Shown here piece after piece: positions 9,379-18,308 of a DNA stretch of 64,000 bases. The notes beneath the pieces were generated by a model. It searched no databases. It was not told the DNA's origin and was given only the letters and a program-made list of their open reading frames with translations. The translations under genes and the position numbers were made by a program. The DNA comes from Muricoccus roseus. GTDB lineage: Bacteria; Pseudomonadota; Alphaproteobacteria; Acetobacterales; Acetobacteraceae. Where the stretch lies: assembly GCF_900141905.1 (NCBI RefSeq), contig NZ_FQZF01000006.1:1-64000 (forward strand), written 5' to 3'. Position 1 is the first letter of the stretch, and every line of letters starts with the position of its first letter.

Positions 9379-11685
9379 TCAGAGCTCCTCGGGCGGGTCA
9401 TAGGCGCGGATCGGCGGGCGGAGGCCGTCGAAGCGCTCGGCCTGGGCGATGGTGGTCTGGCCGCAACTGCCCTGGGCAAGGCGGGGCGTGCCGAGATCCC
9501 GCGTGAGCACATTCGGATTTCCGTGCACACAGAGCGGCCGCCGCCCGTCGTCCGGCAGCGGGTCGTACCAGGCGCCCGTGGCGATCTGCACCACTCCGGG
9601 CGCGACATCGTTGGAGAGGGAGGTGGCCGCGAGGAGCGCGCCACGCGCGTTGAAGAGCCGGATGACGTCGTCCTCGCCGATGCCGCGGGCCGCGGCATCG
9701 GCCGGGTTCATCCGCGCCACCTCGCGCCCCGAGACTTTGCGGGACTGGCTGTAGGCCGCGAAGTCCAGCTGGCTGTGCAGGCGTGTCGCGGGCTGGTTCG
9801 CGATGACGCGCAGCGGGCACTGCGCGCCGGGCTGCTCGGTGGAGGGAAGCCAGACCGGGTGGCCCGGGCAATCCGCATAGCCGAATCCGGCGATCCGCTC
9901 GGAGAAGATTTCGATCCGGCCGCTGGGCGTCTGCAGCGGGTTGGCCAGGGGATCCGTCCGGAAGGCGCGCAGCGGGCCGCCATCATCCGGCACCGAGGGG
10001 AGGGCCAGCTCGCCGCGTTCCCAGAATGCGTCGAAGCCGGGAGCCTCGAAGCCCTTCGCCTGTAGGGCCTCACGCGTTGTCTCACACAGGCGCCGGAGCC
10101 AGGCTTCGGCGTCGCGGCCTTCCGTGAAGGCCTCCTCCACCCCCATTCGGGCGGCCAGGGCGGCGAAGATGGCGTAGTCGTCCCTTGCCTCCGCGAAGGG
10201 GGGCGCGACCGCGCGCATCGCATGCATCAGCGGGTCGGTGCCGGCCGCGCCGATGTCGTCGCGTTCCAGCGTCATCGTGCAGGGCAGGACGATGTCGGCA
10301 TGCCTGGCCGTCGCGGTCCAGGCGGTCTCATGCGCCACCAGCGTGTCGATCTGGGCGAAGGTCTCGCGCAGGCGATTCAGGTCCTGGTGGTGGTGGAAGG
10401 GATTGCCGCCGGCCCAATAGACCAGGCGGATTTCCGGATAGCGGAGCCGCTCGCCATTGTAGTCGAAGGGCGCGCCGGGATGGAGCAGCATGTCGGCGAT
10501 GCGCGCGACGGGGATGAAGGCACGGACGCCGTTCCGGCCCTGCGGCATGGTGGGGATGGGCACGGCATTGGGGCGGCGGCCGTAATGGCCCATCGCCCCC
10601 ATGGCGTAGCTGTATCCCGCGCCGGGCTGCCCGATCTGGCCGAGCATGGCGGCCAGGACGGCGGCGGCCCAGACGGGCTGCTCACCGTACTCGGCGCGCT
10701 GGAGGCCGTGGGCGACGGTGATGAGGTTGCGCCTCGTCGCGAGCTCCCGCGCCAGGGCGGTGATGCGCGGCGCCTCGATGCCGCAGATCGTGGCGGCCCA
10801 GCGCGCATCCTTGGGCTGGCCGTCGTCCTTGCCGAGCAGATACGCCTCGAAGCGCGGGTAGCCGGTCGTGTGACTTTGCAGGAAGGCGCGGTCGTGCAGC
10901 TTCTCCGAGGCCAGCGTGTGGCAGAGCGCCAGGATCAGCGCGACATCCGTGCCGATGGCGATGGGCCACCAATCGGCCTCGGCCTGCGGTGGCAGGTCGT
11001 CCCGCAGCGGGCCGACCAGCACGAAGCGGGCGCCGCGGGCGCGGGCACGGGCGATGGCGCCGGGCTCGACATGCCGGCTGACGCCGCCGCTCGCGATCAT
11101 GGAGTTCTTCAGCGCCATGCCGCCGAAGCAGAGCAGCAGCTCCGTGTCCCGCTCCACCTGCTCCCAGGTGACGTTCCGCCGGAAGAGCCCCTCCAGCGAG
11201 CCCATCACATGCGGCAGGATCACCCGCGAGGCGCCGGCGCTGTAGGTGTTGACCGAGCGGACATAGCCGCCGAGCGCCACGTTCAGGAAGCGGTGGATCT
11301 GCCTCTGCGCATGATGGAAGCGGCCGGCCGAGGACCAGCCATAGGAGCCGCCATAGACCGCCTCCGCCCCGTGTGCCGCCTTCACGCGGCGCAGCTCCCC
11401 GGCCAGGCGGTCCAGCACCTCGTCCCAGGGAAGGGCGACGAACGCATCCAGCCCGCGCCGGCCGCTGGGGCCGGGACCCTGCTCCAGCCATCCGCGGCGC
11501 ACCATTGGCCGCGCGACCCGCGCCCGGTGGCGCAGGCTGTCCGTGAAGGTGCCGAGGATGGGGGAGGGGGCTGGGTCGGCCGGATGCGGCACCACCGTCA
11601 CGCGGGAACCGTCCCAGCCCGCGGAGAAGGCGCCCCGATGGGCACTATGGGGCCGGAGCGGGCGGTCGGCGGTGCGGTCGTCCAT
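9379..11685 (-). CDS. Molybdopterin oxidoreductase of the BisC/TorA/DMSO reductase type
   Basis: 768 aa catalytic subunit of the DMSO-reductase family (bis-MGD cofactor). The active-site stretch YGGSYGWSSAGRFHHAQ places a serine (S119, or adjacent S118) as the molybdenum ligand, as in DMSO, TMAO and biotin sulfoxide reductases. Later blocks include VYWAGGNPFHHHQDLNRL, TARHADIVLPCTMTLERDD and the C-terminal cofactor domain (NQPATRLHSQLDF). There is no N-terminal Fe-S cysteine motif and no Tat signal, so it should be a cytoplasmic single-subunit enzyme like BisC. It probably reduces an S- or N-oxide. It is divergent from lysR. Confidence 0.85.
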   Translation of the reverse strand: MDDRTADRPLRPHSAHRGAFSAGWDGSRVTVVPHPADPAPSPILGTFTDSLRHRARVARPMVRRGWLEQGPGPSGRRGLDAFVALPWDEVLDRLAGELRRVKAAHGAEAVYGGSYGWSSAGRFHHAQRQIHRFLNVALGGYVRSVNTYSAGASRVILPHVMGSLEGLFRRNVTWEQVERDTELLLCFGGMALKNSMIASGGVSRHVEPGAIARARARGARFVLVGPLRDDLPPQAEADWWPIAIGTDVALILALCHTLASEKLHDRAFLQSHTTGYPRFEAYLLGKDDGQPKDARWAATICGIEAPRITALARELATRRNLITVAHGLQRAEYGEQPVWAAAVLAAMLGQIGQPGAGYSYAMGAMGHYGRRPNAVPIPTMPQGRNGVRAFIPVARIADMLLHPGAPFDYNGERLRYPEIRLVYWAGGNPFHHHQDLNRLRETFAQIDTLVAHETAWTATARHADIVLPCTMTLERDDIGAAGTDPLMHAMRAVAPPFAEARDDYAIFAALAARMGVEEAFTEGRDAEAWLRRLCETTREALQAKGFEAPGFDAFWERGELALPSVPDDGGPLRAFRTDPLANPLQTPSGRIEIFSERIAGFGYADCPGHPVWLPSTEQPGAQCPLRVIANQPATRLHSQLDFAAYSQSRKVSGREVARMNPADAAARGIGEDDVIRLFNARGALLAATSLSNDVAPGVVQIATGAWYDPLPDDGRRPLCVHGNPNVLTRDLGTPRLAQGSCGQTTIAQAERFDGLRPPIRAYDPPEEL

Positions 11686-11736
11686 GGCGGCCCCTTCCTC
11701 AACCCCGGCATGATGGACGCCGGGCCGCCCCGCTAT

Positions 11737-11770
11737 CCATTATGCGGCAGCGTGCATCTTCATAAGCGGG
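11737..11770 (-). promoter_or_regulatory. Candidate LysR binding site 1 (lysR / molybdoenzyme divergent region)
   Basis: Read on the minus strand it is CCCGCTTATG-N8-CGCTG-N5-TAATGG. An almost matching 34-bp element lies on the plus strand at 12713-12746. The site contains the dyad TTATG-N16-CATAA, typical of LysR-type operators in form. It is 52 bases upstream of the molybdoenzyme start and overlaps the ribosome binding site of lysR, which would allow autoregulation. Confidence 0.5.
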
Positions 11771-11778
11771 AGTTCTGA

Positions 11779-12708
11779 TTGGACCCGAAGCCGGACCACG
11801 GGCGGCCGAGGCTGGAGCTCCGCCACCTCCGCTACTTCCTCGCCGTGGCGGAGGAGCTGAATTTCGGGCGCGCGGCGGAGCGGCTGGGCATCGCCCAGCC
11901 CGGGCTGAGCCAGCAGGTCCGTGCCCTGGAGGACATCATCGGCACGCCGCTGCTGGACCGCACGCGCCGCGCCGTCCGCCTTACCCTGGCCGGCGAGCTC
12001 CTGGCCGGGGAAGCCCGTGCGACGCTGGCGCGGGCCGAGGCCGCCATGCTCGCGGCCCGCCGGGCCGGGCGGGGGGAGGTGGGGCGCCTCGCGATCGGCT
12101 ATGTCGCCTCGGCGGCCTATACGGGCGTGCTCACCTCCATGCTCGGCGCCTTTCGGGAGGCCTCCCCCGAGGTGGAACTCGGCATCACCGAGATGGCCAT
12201 GCAGGAGCAGCTGGCGGCCATGGCGGCGGATCGGCTGGATGTCGCCTTCATCCGGCCGCCAGTCTCCCTGCCCCCGGGCGTCACCAGCTTTCCCGTGCTG
12301 CAGGAGCCGGTGGCCATCGCCCTGCCGGCCAGCCATCCCCTGGCCGCGCGCGAGGCCGTGCCGCTGGAGGAGCTTTCGGCGGAGACCTTCATCACCCCGC
12401 ATCACGGTGCGGGGGTCAGCTTTCACCGGCACACCATGGCGGCCTGCCAGCTCGCCGGCTTCCAGCCCCGGCTGGGGCCGCAGGGGCGGGACTTCATGAC
12501 CATCGCCAGCATGGCCGCCGTCGGGCTGGGCGTGGCGCTCGTGCCGCGATCCGTGGGCTGCATCCAGCTTCCCGGGGTGGCCTACAGGCCGCTGGCCGGC
12601 CCGGGCATCATGGCGGAGCTGGCGGTGGCGCACCGGCGCAGCGAGCCATCCCCGGCGGCCCGCCGCTTCATCCGCCACGCCCGGGGGTACCGGCTCCGCG
12701 GGACCTAG
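11779..12708 (+). CDS. LysR family transcriptional regulator
   Basis: 309 aa with an N-terminal winged helix-turn-helix (LRHLRYFLAVAEELNFGRAAERLGIAQPGLSQQ in sequence order, residues about 14-47) and a periplasmic-binding-protein-like effector domain. The start is a TTG with GGGAG 6 bases upstream; no ATG fits the family N-terminus. It is divergent from the BisC-like/CoA-transferase unit and followed 115 bases later by ggt-amidase-binding protein. The matching motifs at both ends of the gene suggest that it controls both flanking groups. The effector is unknown; an oxidised or amidated amino-acid derivative is a guess. Confidence 0.9.
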   Translation: MDPKPDHGRPRLELRHLRYFLAVAEELNFGRAAERLGIAQPGLSQQVRALEDIIGTPLLDRTRRAVRLTLAGELLAGEARATLARAEAAMLAARRAGRGEVGRLAIGYVASAAYTGVLTSMLGAFREASPEVELGITEMAMQEQLAAMAADRLDVAFIRPPVSLPPGVTSFPVLQEPVAIALPASHPLAAREAVPLEELSAETFITPHHGAGVSFHRHTMAACQLAGFQPRLGPQGRDFMTIASMAAVGLGVALVPRSVGCIQLPGVAYRPLAGPGIMAELAVAHRRSEPSPAARRFIRHARGYRLRGT

Positions 12709-12712
12709 ACGT

Positions 12713-12746
12713 CCCGCTTATGGAAAACGGCGCTGATGCGTATTGG
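12713..12746 (+). promoter_or_regulatory. Candidate LysR binding site 2 (upstream of gamma-glutamyltransferase operon)
   Basis: CCCGCTTATG-N8-CGCTG-N5-TATTGG matches site 1 at 24 of 34 positions, including a 10/10 block and a 5/5 block at identical spacing. It has the same orientation relative to its downstream gene as site 1 has to the molybdoenzyme gene. It begins 5 bases after the lysR stop and ends 77 bases before the transferase start. Confidence 0.5.
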
Positions 12747-12823
12747 ACCGCCCGCCGAACGCCCCTCGATACTTCGCTGACCGGAACAGGCTGCGAGGCC
12801 TTGGCGAGAGAGGGGCGGGCGCG

Positions 12824-14527
12824 ATGGGGGATTGGCGGCAGCGCGCGGGGGCTCCGTTCAGCATCGAGAAGGCGCCGGTTACGGCAGAAGGCGGCATGGC
12901 CGTCACCAACCACCCGCTCGCCTCGGCCGCCGCGGCGGAGATGCTGGCGGCGGGCGGCAACGCCATAGACGCCACCGTCGCCGCGCTGTTCACCCTCACG
13001 GTGGTGGAGCCGATGATGGTCGGCTTCTTCGGTGGGGGCGTGGCGCTGATCCGCCTCGCGGATGGGCGGCAGGTCGTGCTGGACGGGCTCTCCACCGCCC
13101 CCGCGGCCGCCCGGCCCGACATGTATCGGCCGGTGGCCGACACCTGGCCGGACTACATGGAAACCGAGGGAAGGGCGAACAAGCGCGGCGCTACCTCCGT
13201 TGCGGTGCCCGGCACGCTCAAGGCCTGGTGCGAGGCGCTGGCGCGTCATGGCACGCTGCCGCTGGAGGCGGTGCTGGAACCGGCCATCCGCCATGCCTCG
13301 CGCGGGTTCCGGGTGACCGCCTACCTCGCCGCCTGCATTGCCGAGACCGCGCCGGACCTGGCGCTGGATCCGGGGATGGCCGCCATGTTCCTGCCCGGCG
13401 GGGCGCCGCTGCCCGAGGGCAGCTGGCTCACCATGCCGGACTATGCCGAGACGCTGCGCCGCATCGCCGATGAGGGGCCGGATGCCGTCTATGGCGGCGC
13501 GCTCGGGGCCCGGATCGTGGAGCATCTGCGCGCGCAGGGCTCTTGCATCGCGCTGGCGGATCTCGCCGCCTATCGCACCGAGACGCGCCGGCCCGTGCGG
13601 GGCACCTATCGCGGGGTGGAGCTGATCGGGCCGCCGCCGCCCTGTTCCGGCGGCGTGCATGTGATCCAGATGCTGAACCTGATGGAAGGCTTCGATCTGC
13701 GCGCCTCCGGCTTCGGCAGGGCGGAGACGCTGCATCTCGTGCTCGAGGCGCTGAAGATCGCGGCCGCCGACCGTCGCGCCGCGACCGCCGACCCGGCCTT
13801 CGTCGACGTGCTGGTGGAGCGCCTCGTCTCGAAGGGGTATGCCGCGCTGCGGCGGCCGGAGATCGACCCGGCGCGCAGCGGCGACTTCGTCTCCCGCGTG
13901 CTGACGAACGAATCCGCGAACACCACCCATGTGACGATCGCGGACCGGCACGGCAACATCGTCACCTCCACCCAGACCATCAACAGCCTGTTCGGCGCGC
14001 GGATCATGGTTCCGGGCACGGGGATCATCCCGAACAACTACATGTATCTCTTCGACCCGCATCCCGGCCACGCGCTCTCGCTGCAGCCGGGCAAGCGGAT
14101 CACGAGCGGCATTTCCGCCATGATCGGTTATCGCGAAGGCGCGCCCTGGTTCGCGGTCGGCTTGCCGGGGGCACATCGCATCCCCGCTGCCGTCTTCCAG
14201 TTCGTGATGAACTTGGTCGACCACGGCATGAGCGTGCAGGAGGCGGTCGAGGCACCCCGTGTCTTCACCCATGGGCCGGATGCGGAGGTGGAGCGGGGCG
14301 TGCCGCAGGCGGTGCATGACGCGCTGGCGGCCAGGGGGCATCCGGTCACGCCCGTGGACCATGTCGCGGGCGGCATGGGCGCCATTCTGTTCGAGGGAAG
14401 GCGCATGACCGGCGCCTCCTGCTGGCGCGCGGATGGCGTGCCGATGGGGCTGGGTGGCGGGCTGGCGCGCCGGGGAACATCATTCTGGCCGGACCCGCGC
14501 AGGGGCCAAGCCACGAAGGGAATGTGA
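12824..14527 (+). CDS. Gamma-glutamyltransferase family protein
   Basis: 567 aa Ntn-hydrolase that would self-cleave before the nucleophile Thr (about residue 367, in ANTTHVTIADRHGN) and then hydrolyse or transfer gamma-glutamyl groups. Other family blocks are AVTNHPLASAAAAEML, MLAAGGNAIDATVAA, CSGGVHVIQMLNLMEG and PGKRITSGISAMI. No signal peptide is visible, so it may act in the cytoplasm, unlike E. coli Ggt. I chose the ATG at 12824, preceded by GAGAGAGGGG. The amidase gene starts at the base after its stop codon. The LPGAHR segment replaces the usual GSPGGSR, so substrate range may differ from glutathione. Confidence 0.85.
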   Translation: MGDWRQRAGAPFSIEKAPVTAEGGMAVTNHPLASAAAAEMLAAGGNAIDATVAALFTLTVVEPMMVGFFGGGVALIRLADGRQVVLDGLSTAPAAARPDMYRPVADTWPDYMETEGRANKRGATSVAVPGTLKAWCEALARHGTLPLEAVLEPAIRHASRGFRVTAYLAACIAETAPDLALDPGMAAMFLPGGAPLPEGSWLTMPDYAETLRRIADEGPDAVYGGALGARIVEHLRAQGSCIALADLAAYRTETRRPVRGTYRGVELIGPPPPCSGGVHVIQMLNLMEGFDLRASGFGRAETLHLVLEALKIAAADRRAATADPAFVDVLVERLVSKGYAALRRPEIDPARSGDFVSRVLTNESANTTHVTIADRHGNIVTSTQTINSLFGARIMVPGTGIIPNNYMYLFDPHPGHALSLQPGKRITSGISAMIGYREGAPWFAVGLPGAHRIPAAVFQFVMNLVDHGMSVQEAVEAPRVFTHGPDAEVERGVPQAVHDALAARGHPVTPVDHVAGGMGAILFEGRRMTGASCWRADGVPMGLGGGLARRGTSFWPDPRRGQATKGM

Positions 14528-15964
14528 ATGCCGTATGACCGCTCGCTGACCGATCTGACCGCGACGGAGGCCGTGGGCCTGCTGCGCCGGCGGGCCGTCT
14601 CGCCGGCCGAGCTGGTGGAGGCCGCCGCGGGTCGCATCGCAGAGGTGGAGCCAGCGGTGAACGCCCTGCCCATCCTGTGCCTGGACCGCGCGCGGGAGCA
14701 GGCCCGCGCCATCGCGGCCGCGCCGGCCCGGCCGCATGATCCGAACTGGCTCGGCGGCCTGCCCGTGACGGTGAAGGACCTGGATGAGGTGGCCGGGGTG
14801 CGCCACTCCTTCGGCGGCTCCGTCCTGTTCGAGAACCATGTCTCCGCGCGCTCCAGCCCCTCGGTGGAGCTGCTGGAGGGCAATGGGGGCGTCACGCTCG
14901 GCAAGTCGAACTCCCCGGAATTCGGCTTCAACGCCAGCACGACGAACGCGCTGTTCGGACCCACGCGGAACCCGTTCGACACGCGGCTCACCGTGGGCGG
15001 CTCGTCCGGCGGTGCGGCCGCCTCGGTCGCGACCGGCGAGGCCTGGATGGCGCTGGGGTCGGATCTCGGGGCGTCGATCCGGCTGCCGGCCGCCTTCTGC
15101 TCGGTCGTGGGGCTGCGGCCTTCGCCGGGGCGCGTGCCCCGGGCGCGGCGGGGCATGAGCTTCTCCATGCTCCCGGTCGTCGGCCCGATCACCCGCACGG
15201 TCGGGGATTGCGGGCTGATGCTGGATGCCATGGCCGGCGAGGTCTGGACCGATCCTCTCAGCCTGCCCTCCGCTGCCCCCGGCACCTTCGGGGAAGCAGC
15301 CGCGACGCCGCGCCGGCCAGGCCGCATCGGCTTCTCCATGGATCTGGGGGTCACGCCGGTGGACCCGGAGGTCGCATCGGTGGTGCAGCGCGCCGTCTCA
15401 CGCCTGGCGGCGGCCGGGGCGGATGTCGAGGAGGCGGCGCCGGATCTTTCGCAGGGGCGCGACGTGTTCCACGCGATCCGTGGCGTGAACCATCTCGCGG
15501 CCTTCGCGCCGATGATCGCGCAGCATGGTTCGCGGGTGATCCCCGAGATCCACTCGAGCACCGAACGGGCGGCGGATCTGCCCATCGCGGATTATGCGCG
15601 CGCGGAGAATGCCCGCGCCGCCATGTTCCAGCGCCTGATGGACTTCCTGAGCGAGCATGAGTTCCTGCTCTGCCCCACCGCGATCATGACGCCCTTCCCG
15701 GCTGAATGGCGCCGCGTGGAGCGGCTGGGCGACCACGCCTTCGACTCCTACATCGACTGGATCGCCATCACCTTCACCCTGTCGCTCACCTCCTGCCCCG
15801 TGATCTCCATTCCCTGCGGCTTCACGGCGGGCGGCATGCCGGTGGGGTTGCAGATCCTCGGCCGTCCGCGCGGCGAGGCGGCGCTGCTGCGCATGGCGGC
15901 CTGGTGCGAGGAGGTGCTGGGCGCCCTCGGCCGCCGCCCTGTCGATCCCTCCATCCGCCACTGA
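14528..15964 (+). CDS. Amidase (amidase signature family)
   Basis: 478 aa serine amidase. The Ser-cisSer-Lys catalytic triad is intact: K83 in LPVTVKDLDEV, S159 in TVGGSSGGAAAS and nucleophile S183 in GSDLGASIR. The spacing of 24 residues between the two serines is that of the family. The C-terminal block SCPVISIPCGFTAGGMPVGLQ is also typical. It begins immediately after the gamma-glutamyltransferase stop and is likely co-translated. The substrate is an unknown amide; context suggests a gamma-glutamyl or peptide-like compound. Confidence 0.9.
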   Translation: MPYDRSLTDLTATEAVGLLRRRAVSPAELVEAAAGRIAEVEPAVNALPILCLDRAREQARAIAAAPARPHDPNWLGGLPVTVKDLDEVAGVRHSFGGSVLFENHVSARSSPSVELLEGNGGVTLGKSNSPEFGFNASTTNALFGPTRNPFDTRLTVGGSSGGAAASVATGEAWMALGSDLGASIRLPAAFCSVVGLRPSPGRVPRARRGMSFSMLPVVGPITRTVGDCGLMLDAMAGEVWTDPLSLPSAAPGTFGEAAATPRRPGRIGFSMDLGVTPVDPEVASVVQRAVSRLAAAGADVEEAAPDLSQGRDVFHAIRGVNHLAAFAPMIAQHGSRVIPEIHSSTERAADLPIADYARAENARAAMFQRLMDFLSEHEFLLCPTAIMTPFPAEWRRVERLGDHAFDSYIDWIAITFTLSLTSCPVISIPCGFTAGGMPVGLQILGRPRGEAALLRMAAWCEEVLGALGRRPVDPSIRH

Positions 15965-15990
15965 CACGCCTTCATCGGGAGATCACGACC

Positions 15991-17580
15991 ATGCCGATCA
16001 ACAGCACACGTCGCGCCATCCTGCAGGGCGGGGCAGGCCTTGCGGCCGCCCTGGCCGCGCCCGGCGCCATGGCCCAGCCGCGCCCGGGTGAGAAGCGCGT
16101 GCTGAAGGCGGTGATGCACGCGACGCTCGGCGTGCTCGACCCCTATGCTACCACGGCCTACATCACGCGGAATCACGGCTACCTCGTCTATGACACGCTC
16201 TTTGCGCTGGACGGGCGGAGCCGGCCGCAGCCGCAGATGGTCGGGGAGTGGTCCGTCTCGGAAGACAGGCTGACCTATGAGTTCCGCCTGCGTCCCGGGC
16301 TGAAGTTCCATGACGACACGCCCGTCACCACCGCCGACGTCATCGCCTCGCTGAACCGCTGGATGCCGCGCGACGTGATGGGCACGCGCCTGCGCAACGT
16401 GACCGAGCGGCTGGAGGCGGTGGATGCGGAGCGCTTCCGGCTGGTGCTGAAGCGCCCCTACGGGCTGGTGCTGGAAACCCTGGGCAAGCCCGGCGGGCCC
16501 GTGCCCTTCATTCTGCCGCGCCGCATCGTCGAGATTCCGGCGGACCAGCGCATCACCGAGGTGGTCGGCTCCGGCCCCTTCCGCTTCATCGCGGCCGAGT
16601 ACCGCTCCGGCGACCGCGTGGTCTATGAGCGTTTCGACGGCTATGCCCCGCGCAGCGAGCCCGCCTCAGGCCTGGCCGGCGGCAAGGTCGCCAAGGTCGA
16701 CCGGATCGAATGGATGGAGATCAGCGACGCCCAGACCGGGGCGAACGCCCTGCTCGCGGGCGAAGTGCATGTGATGGAGAATATCCCGCCCGACCTGATG
16801 GGGCTGATGCGGCGCAGCCGCGACGTGGTGCTGAAGGCACGCGGCGCCAGCAACTCCATCCTCATGCGCTTCAACAGCGCGCAGGCGCCGTTCAACAACC
16901 GCAAGGTGCGCCAGGCCGTCATGGCGGCGGTGAGCCAGAAAGATTACCTGGACGCGCAGATCGGCGATGACAGCCTCGCCCAGCCCTGCGCCTCCGTTCT
17001 CTCCTGTGAATCGCCCTATGCCGCCGACCTTCCCGTCCCCACCGGAAATATCGAGCGCGCGCGGCAGCTGCTGCGCGAGAGCGGCTATGCCAACGAGAAG
17101 GTGGTGATCCTGCATCCGGCGGACCTGCCCTCGGGCAGCGCCCTGGCGCCGGTGACGGAGCAGCTCCTGCGGTCCATCGGCATGAACGTGCAGGTGGACA
17201 GCATGGACTGGAACAGCCTTCTCGCCCGTCGCAACCGGAACGTGCCGGTGGAGCAGGGCGGGTGGAGCATTGCCTGGGGCATCTGGACCAATCTCGACCT
17301 GATGAACCCCATCATCAACCTCAACCTCGATGGCCGCGGCGGGCGCGGCTATGTGGGCTGGGCCGAAAGCGCCGAGATGGAGCGGCTGCGCGAGGCCTTC
17401 GCCTTCGAGACGGACCCGGCGAAGCAGAAGGAGATCGCGGCGGATCTCCAGCGCCTGTCGAACGAGGAGGCCTTCTCCATCCCGCTCGGCGGCTACAAGG
17501 TGGTCACGGGGCACCGCTCCGGCGTTCGCGGCGTGGTCGTCGACCAGATCCTCGTCTTCTGGAACATGGAGTTGGCCTGA
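15991..17580 (+). CDS. ABC transporter substrate-binding protein, peptide/nickel family 5
   Basis: 529 aa periplasmic binding protein of the DppA/OppA family. A Tat-like signal (STRRAILQGGAGLAAALAAP) is followed by the mature domain with LVYDTLFALDGRSRPQPQMV, YEFRLRPGLKFHDDTPVT and VGSGPFRFIAAEYRSGDRVV, which are hallmarks of the family. The ATG at 15991 has CGGGAGA upstream. No permease or ATPase genes follow, so it must work with a transporter encoded elsewhere. Its place after transferase and amidase suggests delivery of the substrate they degrade. Confidence 0.88.
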   Translation: MPINSTRRAILQGGAGLAAALAAPGAMAQPRPGEKRVLKAVMHATLGVLDPYATTAYITRNHGYLVYDTLFALDGRSRPQPQMVGEWSVSEDRLTYEFRLRPGLKFHDDTPVTTADVIASLNRWMPRDVMGTRLRNVTERLEAVDAERFRLVLKRPYGLVLETLGKPGGPVPFILPRRIVEIPADQRITEVVGSGPFRFIAAEYRSGDRVVYERFDGYAPRSEPASGLAGGKVAKVDRIEWMEISDAQTGANALLAGEVHVMENIPPDLMGLMRRSRDVVLKARGASNSILMRFNSAQAPFNNRKVRQAVMAAVSQKDYLDAQIGDDSLAQPCASVLSCESPYAADLPVPTGNIERARQLLRESGYANEKVVILHPADLPSGSALAPVTEQLLRSIGMNVQVDSMDWNSLLARRNRNVPVEQGGWSIAWGIWTNLDLMNPIINLNLDGRGGRGYVGWAESAEMERLREAFAFETDPAKQKEIAADLQRLSNEEAFSIPLGGYKVVTGHRSGVRGVVVDQILVFWNMELA

Positions 17581-17746
17581 GGCTCGGGGGCGCGGCCGGG
17601 CGCCGCTGGATGTCGGGCGGGAGGGGTGGCTCGTCGGGCCGCTCCCCTCCGCCTGCCCCCCTCCCTCCGCACGAGACCGCAGAGGAAGCTTCTCCCTTCA
17701 CGGCCCTTGTGGGCTAGGCTTCCAGGTCACAGATGGAGGGGCATGC

Positions 17747-17785
17747 ATGCGGAAGCTGATCGCCGTCTGGGCGGCGCCGATTTGA
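17747..17785 (+). CDS. Possible 12-residue leader ORF
   Basis: An ATG at 17747 with GGAGGGG 5-11 bases upstream opens a 12-codon frame (MRKLIAVWAAPI, then TGA). Its stop lies 13 bases before the next gene, which itself lacks a clear ribosome binding site. It could be a translated leader or chance. I cannot assign a role. Confidence 0.25.
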   Translation: MRKLIAVWAAPI

Positions 17786-17798
17786 CGGGCCCGGTCGC

Positions 17799-18110
17799 AT
17801 GAACCAGCCCTTGCAGGGACCGCCCGCGGACGGGGTGGTCAGCCTCAACCGGGCCCGCGACGACAAGCTCTGGGCCGTGATCGCGGCCATCGGGCGGAAG
17901 ACCCGGGTGGCCGAGATCTATCCCAGCCGCGCCGCCGCCGATGCCGACCGGAACTGGCGGGAACAGCAGGTCCGGGCCTATGCGAGCTTCCTGCGAAGCT
18001 CCAGCATGCCCGTGCCGAACTACATCGTCTCCCCCATCCGCCGCGCCGATCTCCCCCGCAGCTGGCGTCCCCTGCCGGCCCTTGGCTTCCTGCGGGGACA
18101 GTTCATCTGA
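17799..18110 (+). CDS. Hypothetical protein, 103 aa
   Basis: I do not recognise this protein. It is basic, rich in Arg, Ala and Pro, with no signal peptide or membrane segment. The middle (AAADADRNWREQQVRAYASFLR) looks helical, and the end (PVPNYIVSPIRRADLPRSWRPLP) is proline-rich. The ATG at 17799 has no good ribosome binding site of its own. It lies between the binding-protein gene and a GGDEF-EAL gene with about 200 bases of GC-rich non-coding DNA on each side. Confidence 0.5.
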   Translation: MNQPLQGPPADGVVSLNRARDDKLWAVIAAIGRKTRVAEIYPSRAAADADRNWREQQVRAYASFLRSSSMPVPNYIVSPIRRADLPRSWRPLPALGFLRGQFI

Positions 18111-18308
18111 CAGGCGGCTGACCGGGCTCGGGCGCGGCCCTGGGGCTGCTCGGCGCCCGGCCCTGGCCGCCTGCCGCTACGGCAGGCCTGCCGAATGCGG
18201 GTCTCCGCCGCTTCGGCCCGCACCCCCTTGATAGAACCTGGGCCCAGATGTCCCGCCCCGGCCGCGCGTCGCAACGCCTCGTTAGTGATCTGGGCCTATT
18301 CCAGCGGC

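Noticed and set aside
11737-12746. lysR as cargo of a small insertion element bounded by inverted repeats
   Set aside because: There is no transposase and no target-site duplication, and the motifs sit in promoter positions. Operator sites explain the pattern better.
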